Source: Desulfosarcina cetonica JCM 12296 (GTDB taxonomy: Bacteria; Desulfobacterota; Desulfobacteria; Desulfobacterales; Desulfosarcinaceae). Taken from it: a stretch of 64,000 bases of DNA. The position numbers and the translations under genes are program-made. The notes under the pieces were generated by a model. The model ran no database searches. It was given only the letters and a program-made list of their open reading frames with translations, and was not told the origin of the DNA. The stretch spans positions 1 through 64,000 of the forward strand of contig NZ_BBCC01000005.1 in assembly GCF_001311845.1 (NCBI RefSeq), written 5' to 3'. Each line of letters begins with the position of its first letter. Within the stretch, counting starts at the first letter, position 1. This document shows positions 33,501 to 42,253 of this stretch, in pieces.

Positions 33501-34555
33501 ATGAACAAAGCCTATCTTCTATTTGGCGTCATGGTCTTGATGGTGCTAGCGATCAGTGGCGCATCGACCGGGCTGGCCGCCAACACGGCGATCACCGCCG
33601 AAACGGCGGAGCTAGTCGGCGCCGGGGCAACCTTTCCCGCGCCGTTGTATCAGCGCTGGATTCGTGAGTTCGCGCAGGTGTCGGGCGGCTTCCCGATCTT
33701 CTACGACGCGGTCGGCAGCGGCGAAGGCATCGATCGCTTCATATCCGGGAACGTCGATTTCGGTGCCAGCGATGCCGCCATGACGGACGCGCAAATGCAA
33801 CGGGTGGAGCGGGGCGTCAAACTGATTCCGGCGACGGCGGGCATCATCGTCATGGCCTACAACCTTCCCGGCGTGGAATCGTTACACCTCAGCCGCGAGG
33901 TATACAGCGACATTTTTTTGGGCAACATCCGCACCTGGCAGGATGCCCGCATTCAAGCCCTGAATCCAGGCGTTCAGCTGCCGGATTTAAACATTGCAAC
34001 GATTACTCGCAGTGATTCATCCGGCACCACCTGGGCTTTCACCAACCACCTCAATGCAATCAGCGAAACATGGCGCACCACGGCCCGGGGGTCGGGAAAA
34101 AAGTCGACTGGCCGGCCAATGCCATGTCGAGCCGCTACAACGAAGGCGTTGCCGCCAGGATCAAAATTTCCCAAGGCAGCATCGGCTACGTCGAATACGG
34201 TATCGCCAAACGCTCGGGATTGCCCATGGCCAGCTTGGAAAACCGGATGGGACAGTACGTGAGGCCCAGCGATGCCAGCGGGACCGTCAGCCTGGCCAAT
34301 ACATCCGGCCAGATGCCGTCCAACCTGCGGCTGTTCATTCCCGATCCCGACGGCAAGGACACCTATCCGATCGTTACCTATACCTGGCTGCTCGTTTACC
34401 GGTCCTACACGGATCCGATCAAGGCCGAGAAAATCAAGCGCTTCATCGACTGGGGGCTGTCCGAAGGCCAGGCATTCGCTCCGCTATACGGCTATGCCCC
34501 CCTGCCCCAGCCCATTGCCGCGCTGGCGAAGGCCGCATTGGCCGACGTACGGTGA
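33501..34555 (+). CDS. pstS: second PstS-type phosphate-binding protein (frameshifted)
   Basis: This is a periplasmic binding protein of about 350 residues, a diverged paralogue of the pstS at the front of the same operon. The signal peptide (residues 1-28) is followed by ELVGAGATFPAPLYQRWIRE, YDAVGSGEGIDRF, DFGASDAAMTDAQ and RSDSSGTTWAF, which line the phosphate site. The frame breaks near 34075, inside ISETWRTT/HHGPGVGKKVDWP. It follows pstB by 17 bases. Two binding proteins may differ in affinity or feed the same permease. No phoU is seen after it. Confidence 0.9.
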
Positions 34556-34614
34556 TCGGTACGGGTCATCGATAGCCGCTGTGCGCCGCCTTTCAACGAC
34601 AGAGAGAACCGTGA

Positions 34615-35277
34615 ATGCCGTGCCGATTCCGCATAGACACCAACCGGGTCGAACAATCCCTGCGCGCCGTGCAACAGTGCTTCGATCAGATCAACGACAC
34701 CCTGGCGATGCGCCGGGAAGCCCTACAGGATGATATTCTGAACAATATGCTGGCCGGCTACGGCTACGTTAACATGTTGCTGGAACGGGACATCAACCCC
34801 CTGCATCCCAAACAGCTGCACCACTTTCTGGAACTGAACAACATCGTTTTGTGCGGCACCGATCCAAAATCCCGCACGGATTACAGCGGCTATATCGAGA
34901 CAACGAAAACTCGCTTCTACACTCAAGAGCAGTTTTCCATCGCTCACATCCGCGCCTGGACGGAACGGCATAAGAAGGATACCCCCTGGAAGCGGGCCGC
35001 CGGCATCTATATTCTGCAGATCAGCCGGCCGCAGTTGTTCGCGGAAGGCAATCACCGCTCGGGAGCACTCTTGATGAGCTGCATTCTGGTGCGTGCCGGG
35101 ATGCCGCCCTTCGTGCTCAGCGTGGACAACGCCAAGGCCTATTTCGATCCGTCAAGCCTGGCCAAGGAAACCCATAAGAATTTCTTCGGGTTGTACTACA
35201 AGCTGCCAAAGATAAAGAAAAAGTTTTCCCGCTTCCTGGAACGTGAATCAAATGCACGACTGCTGGTGAAATGTTGA
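34615..35277 (+). CDS. Fic-like protein with altered motif
   Basis: This 220-residue protein has a helical N-terminus and then, near residue 145, QLFAEGNHRSGALLMSCILV followed by AGMPPFVLS. This resembles the Fic motif HxFxxGNGRxxR: F, the acidic residue, GN and R are kept, but the catalytic His position is Gln and the second Gly is His. Fic enzymes transfer AMP or related groups to proteins; with the His gone, activity is doubtful or different. No N-terminal inhibitory motif was noticed. It lies just after the pst genes and before a cyclic-nucleotide-binding-domain protein. The family assignment is tentative. Confidence 0.5.
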   Translation: MPCRFRIDTNRVEQSLRAVQQCFDQINDTLAMRREALQDDILNNMLAGYGYVNMLLERDINPLHPKQLHHFLELNNIVLCGTDPKSRTDYSGYIETTKTRFYTQEQFSIAHIRAWTERHKKDTPWKRAAGIYILQISRPQLFAEGNHRSGALLMSCILVRAGMPPFVLSVDNAKAYFDPSSLAKETHKNFFGLYYKLPKIKKKFSRFLERESNARLLVKC

Positions 35278-35304
35278 GAGAAACACCGTTAAGGAGAAAA
35301 TCAT

Positions 35305-35724
35305 ATGCATGGAGAGAGAATGAAAAAAGAGAGGGACTTTTTCCTGAATCTGCTGGGAGAGGGAAAAGAGATTATCCTCAAAAAGGCGGGTGAGACCATC
35401 GTCAATGTCGGCCAGCCGGGAGAATATACTTATCTATTAAAAGCCGGCACGGCCCAAATCGACCTGTTCGGCGGCAAGCACACCGTTGAGATCGGTCCCG
35501 GCAACCTGATCGGTCTGATGGGCTCCATCGACGGGCGCGACTACGAAGACACGACCGTGGCCATCACCGATTGCGAGCTGATCCCCATCGACCGGAAACG
35601 CGCGGAGTACCTTTTCCGCGAGCACCCCACCTTTGCCTTTCACATCATCAAGGTGCTCATCGACCGCTTCTATTTCGCCCTGGATCTGGCAAAACAATAC
35701 TGCCAGGCCGGCGTTTCCATTTGA
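35305..35724 (+). CDS. cyclic-nucleotide-binding-domain protein
   Basis: This 139-residue stand-alone cNMP-binding (CAP-type) beta-roll has IILKKAGETIVNVGQPGEYT, YLLKAGTAQIDLFG, then GPGNLIGLMGSIDGRDYEDT and a C-terminal helix. The usual phosphate-binding Arg-x-Ala-Ser of true cAMP sensors is not present, so it may bind another ligand or none. No helix-turn-helix follows. TTAAGGAGAAAA precedes the ATG. It is 64 bases ahead of the SLC13-type permease, so it may regulate that transporter; this is inference. Confidence 0.8.
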   Translation: MHGERMKKERDFFLNLLGEGKEIILKKAGETIVNVGQPGEYTYLLKAGTAQIDLFGGKHTVEIGPGNLIGLMGSIDGRDYEDTTVAITDCELIPIDRKRAEYLFREHPTFAFHIIKVLIDRFYFALDLAKQYCQAGVSI

Positions 35725-35788
35725 AATGGACATCCCGGCCGCGTTGATCGAAATTTGACATTCTTCGGTTTTATGATAGCGTTATTGC

Positions 35789-38232
35789 ATGCGAATCTCA
35801 AAATGGCTTTTTTGGATTGCATGTCTGTCCGCTTCGGCGGTTGTCATTCTGGGTTTCCCGCTCTCCGCCGATAGGACCTGGAGCGCGTCATCCCCAACGC
35901 TCCCGTCGCCAGGGTCGACGATGGCATCGGACCGTGTTGTTCCTTCCCGGTCGCCCAAATACATCGCCGTGCGCATGAAACAGCCGCTCGACACCCTGAT
36001 TGCCGGCGAGTCCGGCAGTTTCGAACTGGAAGCCCGGCTGACGACGGCAGAAACCGCTCCCGGAAAACCCATGCGATGGGATCGGGAAACAACGGCACCG
36101 CTGGTCATCTATATGGCCGCACCGGAAGCCAGCGGGATTGCCTTTATCGACAGGGTCCACCCGGACAGACCCTATCGCCATATTCTGATCAAATTCGACT
36201 GTCCCCCCGGATCCGATTCAAAGCCCCTGGTGGCAACGGTGGCGTACATCGTCAATGCGAGATCGCATGCCGGCAGCCACTCCTTTTGGATGGACATCTA
36301 CGGCCAACTGGTTGGCGCGGACGGCATCCGGGTCCAAGATGCAGGCGTTTTCCGCCTGCCCTTTGACGTCGACACCCATCTCAAGACCAAAGTGTTGATG
36401 TTGACGATCATCGCGGTTGCCGTTTTTCTCTTTATCGTTGAGTGGGTTCGTGTGGATGTGGTCGCCATCGCAATGATGGTGCTGCTCCCCGAATTGGGGC
36501 TGCTGAATGCACAGGACACATTCAAAGGACTCAGCAGCAATGCCGTCGTGGCCATCATCGGGGTGATGATCATCAGCTACGGGTTGAACCGGGCCGGCCT
36601 GGTCAATCGGATCCTCCAGCCGCTGCTGAAAACCGTCGGCAAGAGCCCGCGACGGTTGACGGTCATTTTCTCCAGCCTGATCGCCGTGATCTCCAGCGTG
36701 ATGCAGAATACCGGTGCCGCCGTGCTTTTTCTGCCCGCCATCCGGCTGGTGACCTCCTACCGGTTGAAAATCCCGATCTCACGCGTGCTCATGCCCATCG
36801 GCATGTCGGCCATCCTGGGCGGCACCCTGACCATGATCGGCACCAGCCCGCTGATTCTGCTGAATGACATTCTTCCGGCGGGGATGCCCAAATTCGCTTT
36901 TCTCGAACTGACGCCCATCGGTCTCGCCCTGGTCGTCGGTGGCATCACCTATCTCGCAACGGTCGGCTTGACGCTGCTCGCCAGGCGACAAGAGAAATCT
37001 TCCGGCTGCAAAAGCAGGTCCGTCGACGACACCGGCGAAGGAATCCTCGACGCCTATCCGTTGATCAAGGGACCCTTCGAAATCCATGTTCCGGAAGACT
37101 TCCGTCCGGCCAGTCTCCCACTGACCGTCACCCAAATCCGGCGGCATTATCTGGTGAACATCGTCGCCTCGGCCAAAACCGACGGCACCTGCAAAGTCGC
37201 CCCACTGCCCGATATGACAATTCAACCGGGTCACAGCCTGTGCGTCTACGGTCCTGAAAAAGCCGTCGCACGCTTCGTGAAGGCATACGGGCTGGAACTG
37301 AAAGAAGGGCCTGAATATTTCAAGAACAATATGTTCAACCCGTCCTTGGCAGGCATCGTCGAAGGTGTGGTATCGCCCCGCTCCAGTCTCATTGGGCAAA
37401 CCATCAAGGGAATTGGCTTTCGCGAAACCTTCGGCCTCAACGCCCTCGCCATTCATCAAGCGCATAAAGCCTATTACCGACAGTTGGCCGATCGACCGCT
37501 CCAGGCCGGCGACGCGGTGCTGTTGCACGGCACCTGGGAACAACTGCACTCCCTTGAAGACCTGCACCGCAACCTGATCATCATCACGCCATTCGAAGAG
37601 GAATTCCACAAGCCCGAAAAATCCGCCTGGGCCGCGATCTGCTTTTTGGTGACCCTGGCTTTGATGATTCTGTCGAGCTTTTACTTCCAAAGCCAGCCGT
37701 ACAATCCGATCCCATTGTCGGTCTGTCTCATGCTGGGCGCCGTGGGCATGGTTCTCACCCGGGTCATATCCATCAACGAGGCTTACCGCGCGGTGGACTG
37801 GCGCACGGTTTTTCTTCTGGGCGGGCTCATCCCCCTGGGAATGGCCATGGGCCAGACCGGTACGGCGGAATGGATCGCCAGGGGCATCGTCGCCGGTCTC
37901 GGCCCCTTGATGAGCCCCCTGCTGCTGCTGGTCCTTCTGGCCACCCTGAGCAGCGGATTCAGCATGGTCATTTCCAATGTGGGGGCCTGCACCTTGCTGA
38001 TACCCTTGGGACTCTCCATGGCCAACCAGGTCGGTGTCGACCCCCGCGTGGCCGCCATTGTCGTGGGCCTCGGGGTATCAAACGCATTCATCCTGCCGAC
38101 CCACCAGGTCAACGCCCTATACATGGGGCCCGGTGACTACCAAACCCGGGATTACATCCGGGTCGGAAGCGGGTTGCCGTCATCTATATCGCCATCCTGG
38201 TTACGATGAGTTATCTCTTCTACCTGAAATGA
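35789..38232 (+). CDS. SLC13-type anion permease with TrkA-C domains (end frameshifted)
   Basis: This inner-membrane anion transporter of about 810 residues has an unusual N-terminal part: a signal-like segment and about 150 extracytoplasmic residues before the first main membrane segment (about residue 190-210). Then come the first transporter half, two TrkA-C-type ligand domains (about 430-600; one around TQIRRHYLVNIVASAKTDGT, one around IKGIGFRETFGLNALAIHQA), and the second half with VISNVGACTLLIPLGLSMAN. Near 38175 the frame shifts; one base restores the last membrane segment VIYIAILVTMSYLFYLK with its stop at 38232. Its substrate (sulfate, dicarboxylate or phosphate) is open. Confidence 0.85.
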
Positions 38233-38428
38233 ACCAGCCAAAACCGCCTGAGCTTGCCGGCCAGATGAGCAAAAACACGCAGATTGGCAGCGCCTGGGCA
38301 ATCGAAAAAAACAGATCATGATTCTCAATTTTTATCATGACATCCGCCTCTGATGACGAACCGGGTACGGCGCGGTCGCCACACCGGTGACCGCGCCAGA
38401 ACCTTTTCGAAAAGATAACCGCACCGCG

Positions 38429-38839
38429 TCAGACAGCTCCATCCTCATCGTGTGATTCGTCTTCTTTTCCGAAATCGCGGTCTTCTTCATCCTTTTTGTC
38501 CCGCTCCGTGGCCAGCACCTTGCCCGACCCGGCATCCACCTTCACCTCCATGATGGATTTGTCCGCGGAGACCACCTCGACCCCATACACCAGAAAGCCG
38601 TTTTCATCCTCAAGCTCGGTCTTCAGCACCTGTCCGTTAACCGCGGCCAAGGCTTTCTGGGTGGCCTGATCCATGGAAATCTTGGCCATGGAAGGAAAAT
38701 CCGCCTCGGCATGCTTATCGACCCGGATCGTGCCGTTACGGACCTCCGAATTGTCCGCGTCCGCATAACTCAACCCGGCCACGGCGATACCGACGATCAA
38801 CACACCACTTCCGATTACAGCGATCCATTTCTTTTTCAC
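38429..38839 (-). CDS. PepSY-domain protein
   Basis: This 136-residue exported protein has a signal peptide or single membrane anchor (residues 5-26, ending SYADA) and a PepSY-type fold: MDQATQKALAAVNGQVLKTE, then GFLVYGVEVVSADKSIMEVK and VDAGSGKVLATE. The tail is very acidic. PepSY domains occur in inhibitors of peptidases and in envelope sensors. The GTG start has AGGAGG before it. It stands alone on its strand. Function is not known beyond a likely role in the envelope. Confidence 0.85.
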   Translation of the reverse strand: MKKKWIAVIGSGVLIVGIAVAGLSYADADNSEVRNGTIRVDKHAEADFPSMAKISMDQATQKALAAVNGQVLKTELEDENGFLVYGVEVVSADKSIMEVKVDAGSGKVLATERDKKDEEDRDFGKEDESHDEDGAV

Positions 38840-38976
38840 GAGAATACCTCCTGTTGTTAGGTTTTTCCGGCAGTTCCATCACCAATCGACCAAGCCGACG
38901 TCCTGCCGTTTGAGCAGCACCATAAACCACAAACATGAAGGGAACATGAACGATCGAGACAACCTCCGATGACACG

Positions 38977-39121
38977 ATGGGAGTGGATATCCAGTTAGAA
39001 CTGATCCGCGTAGACGCCATCGACCGGCGCCTTGTCTTTTGTATTTTTGTCGGCTATCTTACCCGGCATATTTCAACTTGGGCAGCTTTTGATCGGTTGA
39101 TGGTGTCTCGATGGCAGTAAT
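38977..39121 (+). other. intergenic frame resembling an S1-domain end
   Basis: In the gap between the PepSY gene and the repeat protein a short plus-strand frame reads MGVDIQLELIRVDAIDRRLV then F. This looks like the last strands of an S1 RNA-binding domain as found at the end of RNase R. No upstream part is present, and the tail overlaps the end of the opposite gene. It may be a scrap of a lost gene or chance. The rest of 38840-39058 shows nothing. Confidence 0.2.
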
Positions 39122-40137
39122 ACTGGCGTAGTTCAGTACGGCCTCAATGTAGGCAATCGGCAATATGCTTGGATCCACCGGGGCACCCAGCCGATCGAAA
39201 AGGACCTGATAATTCATGAATAATCGGGGGCGTCCCTTCTTGATCTTATTTGACGGAGGAGGCGGAAACCATCTCTCCACCTTTTCGATGGGCGTAAAAA
39301 AAGGAGGGGACGGATCAGATTTTTGCTTCCGTGAAATTGTCCGACAGAAATCGGATAGTTCTCGTTTTCATAGGGTTTGTACATGGAAACAAAATGATGG
39401 ACCGGGCTTAAGGCGTTGGCAACGAATACTTTTCTATACTGCTCCTTCTGCGGATATTTGCGTCCGACCATAAAATTGAGCAGGGCCTCGATCATCGGTA
39501 GGGTTAAATACTCCACCCCCACCGGAAACCCGACCTTGTCGAAAAGCGACTGGGCCCGTTCACGGTATTGGTAATATTCTTGCAGAAAAAGCCTTCTTCT
39601 CTTGGGCAGCGGAGGTCGTATTTTTGGGTGGCAGTCGTAATGTTTCAGAAAATGGAGGATCTTTTCCTTCATTTCCTTTTTAAGACCGGACAGACTGAGC
39701 GGAAAATAGTCACGGCAGGCGTATTCGGAAAGCACGGCCAGCGTGAATCGTTCCCCGGTCGGCCGCGGGCGCCTTGGAGCACTAAAATTATTTTCATAAA
39801 ATTCGTCGTCTGGATTCCTTATTCCGGCCAGGAAATTTGCGACCACTTCCGTTTGCGGCACATTGAGATCCCGTACCGACACAATACAGCCGACCGCCTG
39901 AAAAAACCGCTGCATGCGCCGCATGTAAGCATCGTAGAGATCCCCCCGGGGTTTCGGCATACTCGGCGTTGGGGGTCTGGGAATGACGTTGCGATTGTCG
40001 TAACCGGCATGTAATCGAATCAGCTCGCACAGCGTCTTTTTCGACGCTTTGGTGAAGCTGGGGCGGAAATAGCGATCGTTTCTGTATTCCCTGAAAAGCG
40101 ATTTGACGTGGTTTGCCAGTTGACCGTGGGTAGGCAT
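39059..40137 (-). CDS. uncharacterised protein with three internal repeats (frameshifted)
   Basis: I do not recognise this soluble, basic protein of about 355 residues. It is built of three repeats of roughly 95 residues. Each has a Tyr/Phe-rich start, a helical piece, a PP..P-(K/R)R block followed by L(F/Y), and an end with the pattern G..V....L.(V/L)P..E..(L)[22 protein letters not shown] in repeat 1, [20 protein letters not shown] in 2, [20 protein letters not shown] in 3. A frameshift at an A-run near 39318 separates the third repeat. It starts 16 bases after the CRP/AraC regulator and shares its riboswitch-led transcript. Confidence 0.65.
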
Positions 40138-40153
40138 GGGATTGATCGTGTTT

Positions 40154-40969
40154 CTATCCGTTAACCTGTTTTAAAGCCGTTGCATTGCCGAACACCAAAA
40201 GGCGCTTGGGCGGTTTGCCTTCGATCTCCCGGAAGACCCTCGAAAAATAGGAGGCATCGTTAAAGCCGACGGCAAAACTCGCTTCGGTGATGTTGTATCC
40301 ATTGGCTGCAATCAGCGACTTGGCGGCCTTGATCCGCTGCCGGTTGAGATACTGCTTGAACGACAGGCCCATATGCTGCTTGAACATGCGCGAAAAATGG
40401 TATTTGCTCATGGCCGTTTCTTTGGCCACCATTTCCAGGGTAATCTGTTTTTTATAATTGTGGTGGATGTACTGAATTGCTTTTTTCAGAAATGGCAGAC
40501 GATCGTTCGTGCATCGTTCTTCGCAAACGGCCGGCATGAAGTCCTTGCAGAAAATTTCGTGGCCCCACCTGACCCCCAGGGCCGCCTTGTGATAAAAGTA
40601 CTCTTTTAAAGGCCGATAGATTTCGATGGTGTCGAGAAAGTTTTCCCTGGACTGCAGCAAACCCATGGAGAATTCCGTACAAATGACGCTGGAGGCGGCA
40701 TGGACACCGGTGAGAACCGCAACATCGAAAATCAGGTCTCCCCGTTTCAGATATCCGCACAGCAGTTCTTCCCCGTGTTGGTCAACAACCGTCACTTTGG
40801 CGCTTCCGGAGAGAATCAAGCATAGATAGTCAACCGGTCGTCCCTGCTCGATGAGAAACGTCCCAGCAAGGAAATCTCTCTGCTCGTAGGTCCGTAAAAT
40901 TGACGATAGCTGTTCCGGTTCCAACTGGCGATAGGGGTCCAGCGTCGAAAAAAGCCGGTAAATCTCCAT
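40154..40969 (-). CDS. CRP-like sensor / AraC-type regulator fusion
   Basis: This transcription factor of about 271 residues has an N-terminal cyclic-nucleotide-type beta-roll (FLAGTFLIEQGRPVDYLCLI, then LSGSAKVTVVD) and a C-terminal AraC double helix-turn-helix (ITLEMVAKETAMSKYHFSRM and ITEASFAVGFNDASYFSRVF). This is a swap compared with CRP, whose DNA-binding part is a winged helix. Start: the ATG at 40969 is preferred; an in-frame TTG at 41002 has no better site. It lies directly behind a cobalamin riboswitch and terminator on the same strand, so its level is likely set by B12. Its targets are unknown; the tad genes and the repeat protein are nearest. Confidence 0.88.
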   Translation of the reverse strand: MEIYRLFSTLDPYRQLEPEQLSSILRTYEQRDFLAGTFLIEQGRPVDYLCLILSGSAKVTVVDQHGEELLCGYLKRGDLIFDVAVLTGVHAASSVICTEFSMGLLQSRENFLDTIEIYRPLKEYFYHKAALGVRWGHEIFCKDFMPAVCEERCTNDRLPFLKKAIQYIHHNYKKQITLEMVAKETAMSKYHFSRMFKQHMGLSFKQYLNRQRIKAAKSLIAANGYNITEASFAVGFNDASYFSRVFREIEGKPPKRLLVFGNATALKQVNG

Positions 40970-41026
40970 GGCACCCGAGTTTCTGGCAGCCACTAGTGGC
41001 AAGTGGATGCAGGAATCCGTCCAGGC

Positions 41027-41066
41027 AAAAAAAAACCCTTCGGACAGGTAATTGTCACGAAGGGTT
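41027..41066 (-). terminator. riboswitch terminator before the CRP/AraC gene
   Basis: Arms AACCCTTCG and CGAAGGGTT (41058-41066 and 41034-41042) enclose a smaller GACA/TGTC stem, and nine T residues follow on the minus strand (41035-41027). It is a strong intrinsic terminator placed between the cobalamin riboswitch and the regulator start 58 bases further on, as in transcription-controlling riboswitches. Confidence 0.88.
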
Positions 41067-41131
41067 GCACCCAGCTTCTTGACCCTCGGTATCGGTATGG
41101 CTCCGTCATCCCGCGGAAAACCGACGATATA

Positions 41132-41322
41132 TGGCAGGCAGGTCTTCTGACTTCCGGATCAATCTACCTTTCGCCCCTTCCCGCTTTGCTGATCGCAAAA
41201 CAGTGGTTTCGGCGAAACTCGTCCCCGGTCACAGCGGCGGGACCGCTCCCGATTTTCACGGGATTTCCTATTAAGCCTTTCGGCACCTGGGAAAGCTTTA
41301 ACGTACTCCAACAGGCTTGTCA
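41132..41322 (-). ncRNA. cobalamin riboswitch
   Basis: On the minus strand the conserved parts of the B12 riboswitch occur in order: a GGTGCC-like 5' part (CAGGTGCCGAAAGG), AATAGGAAATCCCGTGAAAATC, GCCGCTGTGACCGGGGACGA, and the B12 box with AAGTCAGAAGACCTGCC close to 41135-41152. Binding of adenosyl- or methylcobalamin normally shuts expression off. A terminator follows. Downstream is a CRP/AraC hybrid regulator, not a B12 synthesis or uptake gene. Confidence 0.92.
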
Positions 41323-41361
41323 ATGACTTCTCTGAAAGGCATGGCGGCGACCCTTCAAACG

Positions 41362-41379
41362 CAAAATAGTGCTATTTTG
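41362..41379. promoter_or_regulatory. palindrome between riboswitch and tad genes
   Basis: CAAAATAG-TG-CTATTTTG is an 18-base near-perfect palindrome with 8-base arms. It lies about 40 bases upstream of the 5' end of the leftward riboswitch transcript and 155 bases ahead of flp, so it is well placed to be an operator for one or both units. The binding protein is unknown; the adjacent CRP/AraC protein is a candidate. Confidence 0.4.
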
Positions 41380-41482
41380 GGCACATTTTTACATGTTTTC
41401 ATATCCACATTGATATAGAAATGGTCTTCTAATCCGACTAATCCAGTCTTGTTAAGAGGCATCCGATTCAACCGTGGGAACC

Positions 41483-41503
41483 CTTTTGCCGTTTAGGCAA
41501 AAG
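41483..41503 (+). promoter_or_regulatory. hairpin in the flp leader
   Basis: CTTTTGCC-GTTTA-GGCAAAAG is a perfect 8-base stem with a 5-base loop, about 30 bases before the flp start. It lies within the leader of the pilin gene, where such hairpins can stabilise the abundant pilin message or modulate it. No T-run follows, so it is not a terminator. Confidence 0.4.
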
Positions 41504-41534
41504 CCCCCCGGTTTTACCTCTTGAAAGGTGAACC

Positions 41535-41744
41535 ATGAAAAAACAGATGATGGCTTTCTGGCAAGATGAATCCGGCGTTACCGCAGTTGAGTATGGTCTC
41601 ATCGCCGGGGTGATGGCCGCTCTCTTGGTGGCGGTGCTGGGGCTGTTCGGCGACAACCTCAAGGAATTGTTCGAGGCCATTTCCGACACGCTTAGCGACG
41701 CGACCAAGCAAGTCAAGACCGGGAACGCGAATACGAATCCCTGA
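41535..41744 (+). CDS. flp: Flp/Fap-type pilin subunit
   Basis: This 69-residue pilin is the main subunit of a Tad-type pilus. A short basic leader is followed by DESGVTAVEYGLIAGVMAAL: the G-V cleavage region, Glu five residues on and Tyr next to it are the Flp hallmarks. One hydrophobic helix follows, then a polar tail. GAAAGGTGAA precedes the ATG. It overlaps the start of the prepilin peptidase by one base. Leader cleavage would be done by the peptidase next door. Confidence 0.95.
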   Translation: MKKQMMAFWQDESGVTAVEYGLIAGVMAALLVAVLGLFGDNLKELFEAISDTLSDATKQVKTGNANTNP

Positions 41745-42253
41745 TGCCGATATTCACCGATCAAGCCGTGAGGCTGGCGTGTTTCACGGTTCTTCTTACA
41801 GCCAGTTATACCGATCTTACCCGCCGGATCATTCCCAATGCGCTGATCGTGGCCGGCAGCCTTGGCGGCCTGGCCTACCATTTACTGGCGACCGCATCCC
41901 CGGTTCACGGTTTGGTAACGGCTGCCTCGGGGGTGCTGGCCGGCGGCCTGCTGCTGTTTCTGCCCTACTTTTTCTCGTGGACGGGTGCAGGGGATGTAAA
42001 GCTCCTCGCCGTATTGGGGGCCTGGCTCGGCCCCGGTGCCGTCATCCTGGTATTTGTATACACGACCTTGGTCGGTGGTCTCATGGCCGCGATCGTAGCG
42101 GTTCGTCACGGACGCAGGCTTCACCGGACACGCTGTCCGAGTGGCGCGGCCACGGTCTGGAAGCGGTCCGAGCTGTCGTCACCGGGCCTGCCCTATGCGT
42201 TGGCCATGGGCGGTGGTTACCTCCTTTACCTGACTTGGGGGAATCCGTTTTGA
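41744..42253 (+). CDS. cpaA: prepilin peptidase (CpaA/TadV)
   Basis: This 169-residue membrane aspartate protease of the A24 family cleaves the leader of Flp pilins and of TadE-type pseudopilins. The two catalytic Asp are in YTDLTRRIIPN (near residue 25) and in the GxGD motif GAGDVKLLAVLGAW (near residue 83). It lacks the methylase domain of PilD, as usual for Tad systems. About five membrane segments. The stop overlaps the TTG start of tadE. Confidence 0.93.
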   Translation: MPIFTDQAVRLACFTVLLTASYTDLTRRIIPNALIVAGSLGGLAYHLLATASPVHGLVTAASGVLAGGLLLFLPYFFSWTGAGDVKLLAVLGAWLGPGAVILVFVYTTLVGGLMAAIVAVRHGRRLHRTRCPSGAATVWKRSELSSPGLPYALAMGGGYLLYLTWGNPF

